Assembly (NCBI RefSeq): GCF_017726655.1
Contig: NZ_CP072308.1
Coordinates: forward strand, 2,616,001 to 2,680,000
Source of the DNA: Agrobacterium tumefaciens
GTDB lineage: Bacteria > Pseudomonadota > Alphaproteobacteria > Rhizobiales > Rhizobiaceae
Length of the DNA: 64,000 bases
Direction: 5' to 3'
Numbering within the stretch: position 1 is the stretch's first letter; each line of letters opens with the position of its first letter. A program made the translations under genes and the position numbers. The notes beneath the pieces are model-generated. The model did no database searches. It was given only the letters and a program-made list of their open reading frames with translations, and was not told the DNA's origin. Positions 45,300 through 54,578 of this stretch are shown here, piece after piece.

Positions 45300-45548
45300 A
45301 TGGTGATTACGTCCATTGCGCTATTCATATATGGAATTGGCACCGTTACCTCCCTCGTCATGACCTATATCGAAGGCGTCCGTCGCGACAAGAACTGGGA
45401 CTTTTATCGCGTGGCCGGCATTATCCTTTGTTTCTTCTGGCCGGTGCTCGTGCCGCTCCTCATCGTGGCAACGGCCTTTTCGTCGCTCGGTCTTCAGAAG
45501 CGGCGCATGAACCCGATGTCGTTTGGCAGGCAAAAGACTTCGGGCTGA
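45300..45548 (+). CDS. Small membrane protein
   Basis: 82 residues with two helices (ITSIALFIYGIGTVTSLVMTYI; VAGIILCFFWPVLVPLLIVATAF) and a basic C-terminus. ATG follows GAGG by seven bases. No family recognised; sits in the polysaccharide cluster. Confidence 0.65.
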   Translation: MVITSIALFIYGIGTVTSLVMTYIEGVRRDKNWDFYRVAGIILCFFWPVLVPLLIVATAFSSLGLQKRRMNPMSFGRQKTSG

Positions 45549-45570
45549 CCGATGACGGGTGGCCCGGGTC

Positions 45571-46515
45571 TCAGCCCCTCTTCGCCGGCGCTTTATAGGG
45601 GGTGAGCGTGATGCCGAGGCTGGCCAGCACCCGGCCGATGGACATCAATGGTGGGTGGGTGGCTGGCAACAGGGCACCGGTCTTCACAGCCGCGGAGACG
45701 GCGCGCACCACCGACAAGCAGAGGCTGACGAGATTTTTGCCGGCAAGCAGCAGGCCGCCTTTGAGGCCGGGGCGGCGGGCGCGGTCGATGCTGTAATTGA
45801 TGATGCCGGTGCGGAGCGAGCGCTCCATGATCCAGCGCGGCGCCATCCGGCTTTCCGGCACATATTCGATGATGACGGCCTTCGCGTTCCAGGCAAATTT
45901 AAAACCCGCCTTGCGGCAGCGGGTGAAGAAGTCCATGTCGCCGCCGCCGAGGAAGTTGAACTGCACGTCGAATTCGGGTTTCGGCAGGGTTTCGAATACC
46001 CGCCGCGAGATGAGGCAATTGCCGGAACCATGGATTTGCTCGACGGGGCCGGTCCGGGCTTCGATGGAGCCGAACAGCGGGTGCGCCAGTACTGCCTTCG
46101 TTGCCGGTGCGTCGAATTCGCGGTTGACGGGTCCGCCGACGATATCGACGCCGAAGGATTTCGCCGCCGACACCATTTCGGCAAGCCACTGCGGGGAGGC
46201 GGCCTCGTCGTCATCGATCATCAGGAACCATGCGGCCGAAGGATAGCTCTGCCGGGCGGTGCGGAAGGCCGTGTTGATGGCGTAACAATTGCCCTGCGTT
46301 GGTTCGACCAGGGCTTGCCCCGCCATACCGCTTTGCGCAAGGAAACTACGTGCGACGGCGAGACCCTGTTGGCCTGCGCCATCATTATCCACGATCACGA
46401 CGGCGAAGGGAAAGTCGACCTTCTGGGCTGCAAGCGACGAGAGCGTCTTTCGCAGGCCATCCGGCCGGCGGAAACTTGGAATGCAGACCACCGCTTCCGG
46501 CATGATCTCGGACAT
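45571..46515 (-). CDS. Glycosyltransferase family 2 (first of pair)
   Basis: A 314-residue GT-A enzyme: VVCIPSFRRPDGLRKTLSSL, DNDGAG, EPTQGNCYAINTAF, the nucleotide-sugar aspartates in WFLMIDDDEAASPQW, and FNFLGGGDMDFFTRCRKAGF as the acceptor region. Sugar donor unknown. Downstream of a second family 2 gene with eight bases between. Confidence 0.88.
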   Translation of the reverse strand: MSEIMPEAVVCIPSFRRPDGLRKTLSSLAAQKVDFPFAVVIVDNDGAGQQGLAVARSFLAQSGMAGQALVEPTQGNCYAINTAFRTARQSYPSAAWFLMIDDDEAASPQWLAEMVSAAKSFGVDIVGGPVNREFDAPATKAVLAHPLFGSIEARTGPVEQIHGSGNCLISRRVFETLPKPEFDVQFNFLGGGDMDFFTRCRKAGFKFAWNAKAVIIEYVPESRMAPRWIMERSLRTGIINYSIDRARRPGLKGGLLLAGKNLVSLCLSVVRAVSAAVKTGALLPATHPPLMSIGRVLASLGITLTPYKAPAKRG

Positions 46516-46523
46516 GAAGACTC

Positions 46524-47435
46524 CTAAATGCCGGCAAGTGCTGCGGCGGACAAAGCAATGGCCCTAAAGCTCTGGCGCGGGCGGTGGAGGAAGGTATCGG
46601 CCAGCGCCGAGAGGGCCTCCCGGTGGCGGCGGGCGCGAAAGGCCTGCGCCACCGTATAGGCATTCATGTGATTTTCGGATCGGTGGCGGAGGCGGCGCAG
46701 CTCCGGCGGCGAAACGGCAGCAATGATTGCGGGATCGGAAAACACGGCTTCGATTGCCGGTTCGCAATCGCGGAAGGTCAGAAGCCTGTTCATCATCACG
46801 CTCGTTCCGTGCACCCGGTAATCGAGAACATGGCAGCCCGGCAGATAGACGAAGCGGCCTGCGGCGGCGAGACGGCACCAGCCATACCAGTCTTCTGCAT
46901 ACCGGAGCGACTCGTCAAAGCCGCCAAAGTCCTGGAAAACCCGGGTTCTGACCAGCATGATGCCGCCATTGACGATGAAGTTTCCACCGAGCAAGGCCTC
47001 CAGAATGAAACCGTCAGGCTTTTCCCTTCGGCGGATGAGGTTGCGCCGTCCGATCTTTTGGCCGTGTTCATCGATGCGCTCATAGTCGCCATAGACGGCG
47101 ACGACATCCGGGGCCGACGTGCCGGCGAATAAGGTATTTACAGCGCCGGGCCGCAGACGGTCGTCGGCATCGAGAAACATGGTCCATTCGCCGCGCGCCT
47201 GAGAGAGGCCGAAATTACGCACGGCGGAAACGCCCTGTCTGGCTTGCGGGCTTGCCAGCAATTTCACGCGGGGGTCAGAAAAACCTTCCACTTTTTTCGC
47301 GGTGGCATCGGTGGAGCCGTCATCGACAACGAGCACCTCGCGGATGATCTCGCCCTGCACCAACACGCTGTCGATCGCTTCCACGATGTAGCGCTCGCCA
47401 TTGCGAACGGGAATGACAATCGAAACGGAAGTCAC
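46524..47435 (-). CDS. Glycosyltransferase family 2 (second of pair)
   Basis: A 303-residue GT-A enzyme: SIVIPVRNGERYIVEAIDSV, VDDGSTDATA, RNFGLSQARGEW, FLDADDRLRP (DxD) and DESLRYAEDWYGWCRLA (ED). Starts divergently from the glycanase gene; forms a two-gene operon with the other family 2 enzyme. Confidence 0.9.
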   Translation of the reverse strand: MTSVSIVIPVRNGERYIVEAIDSVLVQGEIIREVLVVDDGSTDATAKKVEGFSDPRVKLLASPQARQGVSAVRNFGLSQARGEWTMFLDADDRLRPGAVNTLFAGTSAPDVVAVYGDYERIDEHGQKIGRRNLIRRREKPDGFILEALLGGNFIVNGGIMLVRTRVFQDFGGFDESLRYAEDWYGWCRLAAAGRFVYLPGCHVLDYRVHGTSVMMNRLLTFRDCEPAIEAVFSDPAIIAAVSPPELRRLRHRSENHMNAYTVAQAFRARRHREALSALADTFLHRPRQSFRAIALSAAALAGI

Positions 47436-47647
47436 GCTTTTTCAACTCCATCAGGACAGACCAAGCAATCTCACAGTGAAGTTACTACGGCCTTAAGCGG
47501 ATCTCACCAATTATGACGTGGGAGAACGTCAGTTAACCTTGCAAATCTTTAATATCCCTTTGGCATGGTTGGAATGTTATGTTTTGGGAATGAAGGTGCG
47601 TTGCGTCGGTCGAATGTCCATGCGCCGGGGATTGAGGAGGTGGGTGA

Positions 47648-48715
47648 ATGCGGATCGGGCGGCGGAACTTTTTGGGCGGTGCGGCATGCGCCGGTTTGTT
47701 GCATGCCGTCGAAGGCCCGGCATTTGCGGCGCAGAAAAAGGCCACGATCAAAACTGCTCCCTATGGCGCGGCCGTCTATCTGCCCGACCTCAACGCCGAC
47801 AGCCGCATCGGTGAGGCGGTCGTCAAATATTGCTCGCGCATCACCCCCGTTACCGAAATGAAATGGGAGGTCATGCGGCCTTCGGCTGAGGTCTTCGACT
47901 TCGCCGCTGCGGATGCGCTCGCCAATTTCGCGCGGCAGCACAAGCTTTCGATGCATGGCCATCCCCTGATCTGGTACGCTTCCAATGCCCCGTGGCTCGC
48001 CACCGTTGGCGGCAGCAAGGTGGAGAAGTTGATGGAGACACATATCGTTACCGTGATGGAGCGATATAAGGACGTCATCCGCAGCTGGGATGTGGTGAAC
48101 GAACCGATCCCTGACGTTCCCGCCAATGTGCGTGCGCGGCGCGACGCCTGGTATTACGGCGCCGGGCCTGACGCCATCAAGAAAGCGTTCGACATCGCTC
48201 ATGCGGTCGATCCGAAGGCGCAGCTTGTGCTCAACGAATATGATGTGGAGTTTGCCGCCGAGAAATCGCCGGCCAAACGGGCTGCCTTCCGAAATCTCAT
48301 TCTCGAGCTGCTCGAAAAAGGCGCGCCGATCAATGCTGTCGGCCTGCAGGGGCACCTGCGTGGCGGCTGGCCGATCGCCAAAGACGAGCTGGCGGCCTTC
48401 ACGACCGAGATGCGTGGCTACGGCCTTGCCGTCCTCGTGACCGAACTCGACGTGATGGACCAGACGCTGCCGACGCCGGAAGCCGAGCGGGATATGCTGA
48501 TCACCGGCCAGGTCCGCGAGTTTCTGGAGGCAGCCTCGGCAGGCGGGCCGCTTTCCTCCATCACCACATGGGGCATTTCTGATCAATACAGCTGGATCCG
48601 CTGGGCCTATCCGCGCCGGGACGGTACCGCCAACAGGCCGCTGCCGCTCGACTGGAGTTTCAACGAAAAACCCATGATGGCCGTTATCAATGAGTTCCGG
48701 AACCGTGGTGCATGA
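47648..48715 (+). CDS. Tat-exported GH10 endo-1,4-beta-glycanase (xylanase family)
   Basis: A 355-residue glycoside hydrolase family 10 enzyme. The N-terminus RIGRRNFLGGAACAGLL is a twin-arginine signal. GH10 signatures: SRITPVTEMKWEV, MHGHPLIW, the acid/base E152 in WDVVNEPI and nucleophile E266 in VTELDV, and TTWGISDQYSW. Xylanases are typical of this family, but the position in a polysaccharide cluster suggests it trims or releases the secreted polymer. Stop overlaps the next gene's start (ATGA). Confidence 0.88.
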   Translation: MRIGRRNFLGGAACAGLLHAVEGPAFAAQKKATIKTAPYGAAVYLPDLNADSRIGEAVVKYCSRITPVTEMKWEVMRPSAEVFDFAAADALANFARQHKLSMHGHPLIWYASNAPWLATVGGSKVEKLMETHIVTVMERYKDVIRSWDVVNEPIPDVPANVRARRDAWYYGAGPDAIKKAFDIAHAVDPKAQLVLNEYDVEFAAEKSPAKRAAFRNLILELLEKGAPINAVGLQGHLRGGWPIAKDELAAFTTEMRGYGLAVLVTELDVMDQTLPTPEAERDMLITGQVREFLEAASAGGPLSSITTWGISDQYSWIRWAYPRRDGTANRPLPLDWSFNEKPMMAVINEFRNRGA

Positions 48716-49797
48716 CGATGAATGCTGACATGCCGCTTCCTCCCGTTCAAAAGGCACTGCAGATCAATCTCCACCCCTTCGATGCTCCCCATGCGGCGCT
48801 GACGCTCCCGCATCAGCTGCGGGTGTGGGGCGGGCAGGTGGACCGTATTCTGCTGACGGTCGATACGGGTCAGGTGGGCGCCGGCCGATACAAGGGCAAT
48901 GGTTTCGATTCCGCGCGTCAACGCCTCTTCGACATGCTGGACGAAATGCAGATCAATTATCCGCATCTCCATGTCGATATCGTCGATTACAGCGAGGCGG
49001 CGCGTGGCGCGGTGGCGCAGACCTTCTTTTCGCGCTCCCCCATTCCCTATCCCGCCAAGGCTTTCGACGGCGGGCCCTTCCATGTCTATTTCCATGGCCT
49101 GAAACGCGCCAATGCCCGTTACGTGCTGCATATGGACAGCGACATGATGTTTGGAGGCGGTAGCCAGAGCTGGTTCAGCGAGGCGGTCGCACTACAGAAG
49201 GCCAATCCGGATGCGCTGTGCATCACGCCGTTTTCCGGACCACCGACAGTGCGCGGCGATCTGGATGTGGCCCGCCATGTCGGCATGCCCGGCGTGAAGA
49301 ATATCCCTGCGCCGCGCAAGCTGCCGTCACGCATTCCCACCTGGCGTTTTGCCACCGTCTCCACGCGGCTTTTCATGATCGACATGGACCGTTTTTCAAA
49401 ACGGATCGGCTCGCTGGAACTGCTGCGGCCCGACGTCAAACGGCGCATCCGATCCTATGCCTATAACCAGCAGCCGGTTTCCATGCCGGCCGAGGAAGTG
49501 CTGAGCACCAACATGATGCGTGTCGGCGTGCACCGCCTTGATTTTCTCGGTACGGGCAAGGGCATGTATTCGCTGCATCCGCCCTATCGTTCGCCGGAAT
49601 TTTACGCGGCGCTGCCCTCGATCGTCGAGCGCATCGAAAAGGGCGACATTCCCGAGGGACAGCTTGGCGATTTCGATATCAACGGGTCGATGGTGGACTG
49701 GGGAAGCGCTCTGGCAGCCAAGACGCGCTCGAAACGCTATGCGAAAGCGCTACGTCACCTGATTTCTGCCAATGCCGGGCGATTCGGCAAGGCATGA
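48712..49797 (+). CDS. Putative glycosyltransferase (GT-A type, DxD)
   Basis: 361 residues. Core resembles a GT-A fold: LRVWGGQVDRILLTVD near the start, YVLHMDSDMMFGGG with D142 and D144 as a DxD site, then WRFATVSTRLFMIDMDRF and MPAEEVLSTNMM. I cannot assign a family. Coupled by ATGA to the GH10 gene, so the two proteins probably act on the same glycan. Confidence 0.72.
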   Translation: MTMNADMPLPPVQKALQINLHPFDAPHAALTLPHQLRVWGGQVDRILLTVDTGQVGAGRYKGNGFDSARQRLFDMLDEMQINYPHLHVDIVDYSEAARGAVAQTFFSRSPIPYPAKAFDGGPFHVYFHGLKRANARYVLHMDSDMMFGGGSQSWFSEAVALQKANPDALCITPFSGPPTVRGDLDVARHVGMPGVKNIPAPRKLPSRIPTWRFATVSTRLFMIDMDRFSKRIGSLELLRPDVKRRIRSYAYNQQPVSMPAEEVLSTNMMRVGVHRLDFLGTGKGMYSLHPPYRSPEFYAALPSIVERIEKGDIPEGQLGDFDINGSMVDWGSALAAKTRSKRYAKALRHLISANAGRFGKA

Positions 49798-49817
49798 AAG
49801 CGTGACGCCATGTCGCC

Positions 49818-50981
49818 TCAATAATCGGTGCTGAGCTTGCTCCAGCTTTCCGAGCACAGCCCACCGATGTAGATATCGCCGGCCAGCGCTTTTGACCTCA
49901 GCCCGTCATCCCGCGTCGCCATGCAGAAATAGCCATCATGACGGAAACTCATGTGATTCTGGCGGTAAAGCGCGTTGATAAGGAACGGCTGCGCCATGCC
50001 GGTGACATGGGCATAGTTTTCTTTATCCAAGTGGTGAAACAGCGTGTTGAGCACATCGTTTTCGCGACCGGCCTCGCAGACGAGATTAAGCACGTAGGCC
50101 GTTCGTCCCGGCTGTCCGAAAAACAGCGCCGCACCCAAGGGGTGGCCTTCGGCATTCTCGATGGTGAGGGCCTTCAGTTGACCGAGGCTCTCATTGGCCC
50201 TGCTCATCTCCATCAGCCAGTGGAACTCCTCGTGCGACCATTCCGGGCGGATGGAAAAGCGCTCGATCATGACGAGCGCCTGGCGGCGGAAGGTTTCGTC
50301 GTCGATGGCCTTCACGGTGGCGCCGGGCGCCGGCTGAGGAACCAGTCCCTTTTTCCACCTTCGCAGCAGCCGGTCCACAAAACCGAGAGCCGCGAGGGCG
50401 AGGGTGGTTTTGGCCAGTTTCGAACGGCGCGGCATACGGAGCGCGATCGTGCAGAAGGGTTTCAGCGCCTTGTGCCATTGCAGGCTTTCGATCGGCAACA
50501 TATTGCCGCCGATCGCCACCCAATGATCGGCGCTGACGGGTGATGCCGTATCGGAAAACAGCATCTCGTGCCTGGAGGCCCGCATGCCGCGCGACAGGCG
50601 TGCTGCCCCGAATGCGCCTTTCTTTCCGTCCGATGCGAAGGCGCAGAGCAGCCGTGCCGTGATTGTTTTACCATTCACGACGAAACGCATGGGCACGGCG
50701 AGGATGACGCTCGTGATACCGTTTTCGCCGGCATCATAGACGACGCTTCCATTGTCAGGGCTGAAGGCCGGGCTACCGAAAAACAGCTTTTCTATATAGG
50801 CGCGTAAATCGAAGTTGCCTTTATCTGCGGTTTTCCTGAACGCGTTGTTGAGGACGGCATGAACGGCGGGCAAGTCTTCCCGGCGCATGGGGCGCACGCC
50901 GGGGACACCTGGCTGAGGCAGGATTTTTGTCGGCTGACTGACGTCGCCATCGTCCGTGTCGGCGTGTATCTTAACGTCCAC
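49818..50981 (-). CDS. GNAT/FemAB-like acyltransferase of the polysaccharide cluster
   Basis: 387 residues. VRPMRREDLPAVHAVLNNAFR begins an N-terminal GNAT-like half, and a second half contains VMIERFSIRPEWSHEEFHWLM and AYVLNLVCEAGRENDVLNTLFHHL. Two-GNAT-fold proteins such as HfsK or FemAB transfer acyl or aminoacyl groups to sugars or peptides. Function assignment is inference from the cluster context. Confidence 0.65.
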   Translation of the reverse strand: MDVKIHADTDDGDVSQPTKILPQPGVPGVRPMRREDLPAVHAVLNNAFRKTADKGNFDLRAYIEKLFFGSPAFSPDNGSVVYDAGENGITSVILAVPMRFVVNGKTITARLLCAFASDGKKGAFGAARLSRGMRASRHEMLFSDTASPVSADHWVAIGGNMLPIESLQWHKALKPFCTIALRMPRRSKLAKTTLALAALGFVDRLLRRWKKGLVPQPAPGATVKAIDDETFRRQALVMIERFSIRPEWSHEEFHWLMEMSRANESLGQLKALTIENAEGHPLGAALFFGQPGRTAYVLNLVCEAGRENDVLNTLFHHLDKENYAHVTGMAQPFLINALYRQNHMSFRHDGYFCMATRDDGLRSKALAGDIYIGGLCSESWSKLSTDY

Positions 50982-51525
50982 CGCCTATCTCCCGCTTGTG
51001 CGCAATGGCGAAATCAACCTCCGGCAGCGTATATTTGAATTTATTAATATAAATATAAAACCTGCAATTCGGCTGAGCTGCGGATGACGCGTGGAGAACA
51101 AAATGAAATATATCAATTATCTGAGCTGCTTTTCCTTGAATTATTTAAAGATTAACAAAATATACTTGGATAAGCAACCTTTGGATGAAATAGGTCCGGG
51201 TGATTTTGCCAAAACGCTTTGAAATCCGAAGTAAGTCGGCAAAGAGTCGAGCCTGTTTTTCGTTCGCGCCGGCAGTTTGTTACGGGAGGTGCACAGACAA
51301 AGTGCGATGCTTCCGGCGTTGACGGGCAGGGCGTCTGCCCCGGCCGTCGGCGACAGTGATATTTTGAAATGATTTTTCGCGGCAAATATGTAAAAGAGCC
51401 GATTGTTGCGCGCGTCTCTCCGATATTTCGCTAAACATGCGCGGCTCTCGTCTTTGTTATGGCGCACGTGCGTTGCGCCGGTAGCTGAGGCGGTATTGCA
51501 AGAAACGGATCGGTAAGGTCAATCG
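50982..51525. other. AT-rich intergenic region
   Basis: About 540 bp. It contains one candidate small ORF (51103-51222) and the presumed promoters of the acyltransferase gene (minus) and the ABC operon (plus). I see no repeat, RNA gene or riboswitch. No SAM-type riboswitch consensus is visible in front of the ABC operon. Confidence 0.5.
51103..51222 (+). CDS. Candidate 39-residue small ORF
   Basis: GGAGAA lies seven bases before ATG AAA TAT ATC; the frame runs 40 codons and reads MKYINYLSCFSLNYLKINKI, then an acidic-to-basic tail ending GDFAKTL. No membrane helix or recognised motif. AT-rich relative to the window. It rests only on a strong ribosome site. Confidence 0.3.
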   Translation: MKYINYLSCFSLNYLKINKIYLDKQPLDEIGPGDFAKTL

Positions 51526-52305
51526 ATGGCAGATACAGGCGCCTGCGCGCTCGAAGCGGATGACATCCACAAGAGCTTCGGCACGCATGAAGTTTTGAAG
51601 GGCGTTTCGCTGAAAGCCCACAAGGGCGATGTCATATCGATCATCGGCTCGTCCGGTTCCGGCAAGAGCACTTTCCTGCGCTGCATCAATTTTCTCGAAA
51701 CACCGGATCGCGGCCGCGTCATCGTCAATGGCGAGGAGATCGCCACGAAGGCTGGCCGCGACGGCAAGGTCGTGCCGAAAAGCTGGCGGCAGGTGGAAAA
51801 ACTGCGCACCGGGCTTGGTATGGTATTCCAGAATTTCAATCTCTGGGCCCATCGCACGGTTCTTGAAAATGTCATTGAGGCGCCCGTTCATGTTCTCGGC
51901 GTGAGGCGGCATGAAGCGGTCGAAAAGGCCGAGGCCCTGCTGAACAAGGTCGGCCTTTACGACAAGAAGAACGCTTACCCCGCCTTTCTTTCCGGTGGCC
52001 AGCAACAGCGCGCTGCTATTGCGCGTGCGCTCTGCATGGAGCCGGCGGTGATGCTGTTCGACGAACCGACCTCGGCGCTTGATCCGGAACTGGTGGGCGA
52101 GGTGCTGAAGGTTATCCGCGATCTGGCCGATGAAGGCCGCACCATGCTGCTCGTTACCCACGAGATGCGCTTTGCGCGTGACGTGTCCTCCAAGGTCATG
52201 TTCCTGCATCAGGGGCGAGTGGAAGAAGAGGGGCCTCCATCACAGGTGTTCGGGAACCCCATAAGCGCCCGCTGTCGTGAATTTACCGGTGCTCTTACCA
52301 ACTGA
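51526..52305 (+). CDS. Polar amino-acid-type ABC transporter ATP-binding protein
   Basis: A 259-residue HisP/OccP-type ATPase: Walker A GSSGSGKSTFLR, LGMVFQNFNLWAHRTVLEN, signature FLSGGQQQRAAIARAL, Walker B VMLFDEPTSALDPELV and H-loop LLVTHEMRFAR. First gene of a four-gene importer plus methyltransferase unit, preceded by TAAGGT. Confidence 0.92.
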   Translation: MADTGACALEADDIHKSFGTHEVLKGVSLKAHKGDVISIIGSSGSGKSTFLRCINFLETPDRGRVIVNGEEIATKAGRDGKVVPKSWRQVEKLRTGLGMVFQNFNLWAHRTVLENVIEAPVHVLGVRRHEAVEKAEALLNKVGLYDKKNAYPAFLSGGQQQRAAIARALCMEPAVMLFDEPTSALDPELVGEVLKVIRDLADEGRTMLLVTHEMRFARDVSSKVMFLHQGRVEEEGPPSQVFGNPISARCREFTGALTN

Positions 52306-52344
52306 TCCATGCCCGACGGCCAAAATTTAACAGGAGAGATTTGA

Positions 52345-53121
52345 ATGAAATTTTTCGCAACGCTGCTTGCCGGAACGGCATTTGCGGTTTCCGCCTTCAC
52401 CGCCAGCGCAGATGTCCGCTTCGGCATCATGAACGAATCCTACCCGCCTTTCTTCGCCAAGGACGCTACCGGCAAGTGGCAGGGTTGGGAAATCGATCTC
52501 ATGGACGCCGTCTGCGCGGAAATGAAGGAAAAATGCTCGATCGTCGAGCTGTCCTGGGATGGTCTCATCCCCGCCTTGCAGACCAAGAAGTTCGATGTCA
52601 TCTGGTCGTCCATGTCGAACACGGAAGAGCGCCAGAAGGTGATCGATTTCACCGACAGATATTACAAGACGCCGAGCAAGCTGATCGGCGCCAAGGGCGA
52701 AAAGCCGGGCGCGGCGGCGGAAGACGTCAAGGGCAAGACCATCGGTATTCAGGTGGCGACCATCCAGTCCGAATATTACAAGAAATATTTCGCTGATGTC
52801 GCTGAGGAAAAGACATACCAGACGCTGGATGAGGCCTTCCAGGATCTGGCCGCCGGCCGCATCGATTACGTCTTCGGTGATTCCATTGTCCTGGATGCTT
52901 TCGTCAAAAGCGACGCCGGCAAGGATTGCTGCGCCGATATGGGCGATGTCGCCGACGACCCGGAAATCCTCGGTCTTGGCGTCTCCGGTGGCCTGCGCAA
53001 GGACGATACGGAGCTGAAGACCAGGCTGAACGCCGCTCTCGCCGCCGTCCGCGCCAGCGGGAAGTACGACGAGATCACCAAGAAGTATTTCAGCTTCGAC
53101 ATCTACGGCAGCAAGCCTTGA
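52345..53121 (+). CDS. Polar amino-acid-type ABC substrate-binding protein
   Basis: A 258-residue periplasmic SBP_bac_3 receptor: signal FATLLAGTAFAVSAFTASA, then VRFGIMNESYPPFFAKDATGKW and GWEIDLMDAVCAEM, family-typical. The pair of cysteines in KDCCADMG is unusual. Ligand is probably an amino-acid derivative; the S-methyltransferase downstream hints at S-methylmethionine or homocysteine. Confidence 0.9.
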   Translation: MKFFATLLAGTAFAVSAFTASADVRFGIMNESYPPFFAKDATGKWQGWEIDLMDAVCAEMKEKCSIVELSWDGLIPALQTKKFDVIWSSMSNTEERQKVIDFTDRYYKTPSKLIGAKGEKPGAAAEDVKGKTIGIQVATIQSEYYKKYFADVAEEKTYQTLDEAFQDLAAGRIDYVFGDSIVLDAFVKSDAGKDCCADMGDVADDPEILGLGVSGGLRKDDTELKTRLNAALAAVRASGKYDEITKKYFSFDIYGSKP

Positions 53122-53133
53122 TCGGTCGCGTCA

Positions 53134-53856
53134 ATGGCAAGCCTTGAAACCACGCTGCAGCTTTTGTCACCCTATCCTCCGGGATGGGGCGGCACCCTTT
53201 TGAAGGGTGCGGCATCAACACTTGCCATTTCCGCCGGTGCTTATCTCATCGGCATCGTCATCGGGCTTGCCGGTGCCCTCGGCAAGCTCTCGAACAACAG
53301 GCCGCTTGGCCTGCTGCTCAATCTCTACACCACGGCGATCCGCGCCGTTCCCGAACTCATTCTCATCGTCGGGCTTTATTATGCCGGCACGGATGGTTTG
53401 AACCGGCTGCTGCAGCTGATGGGGCTGCCGCCGCTGGAGGTGAACGGGTTCGTGGCCGCCGTCGCCGTTCTCGGTTTCGTGCAGGGCGCCTATATGACCG
53501 AGGTGCTGCGCGGTGCCATTCTTGCCGTGCCGAACGGTCAGATTGAGGCGGCGCGCGCCTTTGGCATGTCGCCGTTCCTGCGTTTCCGCCGTGTGGTCCT
53601 GCCGGCATTGCTGCCGAATGCCCTGCCGGGCCTTGCCAATCTCTGGCTGGCGGTGACCAAGGACAGCGCATTGGTGGCTGTCGTCGGTTATCAGGAACTG
53701 GCGCTGGCGACGCGGCTGGCGGGGGCCAGCACCAAGCAATATTTCCTGTTCTTCCTTGCGGCGGCGTTCCTTTATCTCGCCATCACGCTCGTCTCCAATC
53801 TCGTCTTTTCGCTGCTGGAACGCCGGGTGCGGCGTGGCCAGCCGGCTTTGGCGTAG
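53134..53856 (+). CDS. Polar amino-acid-type ABC permease, first
   Basis: A 240-residue HisQ-type permease. GAYLIGIVIGLAGALGKL begins the membrane domain; the EAA loop is GQIEAARAFGMSPFLRFRRVVLPAL. Heterodimer partner is encoded next. Confidence 0.9.
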   Translation: MASLETTLQLLSPYPPGWGGTLLKGAASTLAISAGAYLIGIVIGLAGALGKLSNNRPLGLLLNLYTTAIRAVPELILIVGLYYAGTDGLNRLLQLMGLPPLEVNGFVAAVAVLGFVQGAYMTEVLRGAILAVPNGQIEAARAFGMSPFLRFRRVVLPALLPNALPGLANLWLAVTKDSALVAVVGYQELALATRLAGASTKQYFLFFLAAAFLYLAITLVSNLVFSLLERRVRRGQPALA

Positions 53857-53868
53857 AGGGCGAAGGGC

Positions 53869-54558
53869 ATGGATTTTTCATGGGTCGCCAAATATTGGCC
53901 GCTGCTTCTCTCCGGTGCCTGGCAGACGCTGGCACTGCTCGTCATTTCCGTCAGCATCGGTTTCGTGCTGGCCATCGGCCTTGCCTTTGCGCAGGTCAGC
54001 GGCGGTCGGATGACGAGACTTCTTGCCCGCGGTTATTGCACCTTCTTTCGCGGCACGCCGCTGCTGATCCAGCTCTGGCTGCTTTATTACGGCGTCGGCT
54101 CGCTGCTGCCGATGATCCCGGGCCTGCGCCAGAGTTTCATGTGGCCGGTGCTGCGCGAGGGGTTTTTCTTCGCCGCCGTCAGCTTCACGCTGAACTACGC
54201 GGCCTATGAAGCCGAGGTTCTGCGCGGCGCGCTGCTGGCGGTGCCGAAAGGCGAGTTGGAGGCGGGACGGGCGTTCGGCATGGGCCGTTTCACCCTCATT
54301 CGCCGCATCTGGCTGCCGCGCGCCATCCGCATCGCGCTGCCGACCATTGCCGGCGAGGTGGTGATGCAGCTGAAAGCAACGCCGCTTGCTTTCACTGTGA
54401 CCGTGATGGACCTCTACGCCGTGGCCTACAAGGTGCGGCAGGATACGCTTCTGGTCTACGAGCCGCTGATCGTCGTCACCGTTTTTTATCTCATTCTCAC
54501 CGCCATCATCGCCCGCTGTTTCGGCCTCGTCGAACGGCAGGTGCCGGTCCGGCGGTAA
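53869..54558 (+). CDS. Polar amino-acid-type ABC permease, second
   Basis: A 229-residue HisM-type permease with EAA loop GELEAGRAFGMGRFTLIRRIWLPRA. Twelve bases after the first permease. Typical blocks FRGTPLLIQLWLLYYG and FTVTVMDLYAVAYKVR. Confidence 0.9.
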   Translation: MDFSWVAKYWPLLLSGAWQTLALLVISVSIGFVLAIGLAFAQVSGGRMTRLLARGYCTFFRGTPLLIQLWLLYYGVGSLLPMIPGLRQSFMWPVLREGFFFAAVSFTLNYAAYEAEVLRGALLAVPKGELEAGRAFGMGRFTLIRRIWLPRAIRIALPTIAGEVVMQLKATPLAFTVTVMDLYAVAYKVRQDTLLVYEPLIVVTVFYLILTAIIARCFGLVERQVPVRR

Positions 54559-54578
54559 ATCGTTCAAGGAGTATGAAC

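Noticed and set aside
51380..51525. SAM riboswitch before the importer/mmuM operon
   Set aside because: No recognisable SAM-I or SAM-II core sequence in this stretch.
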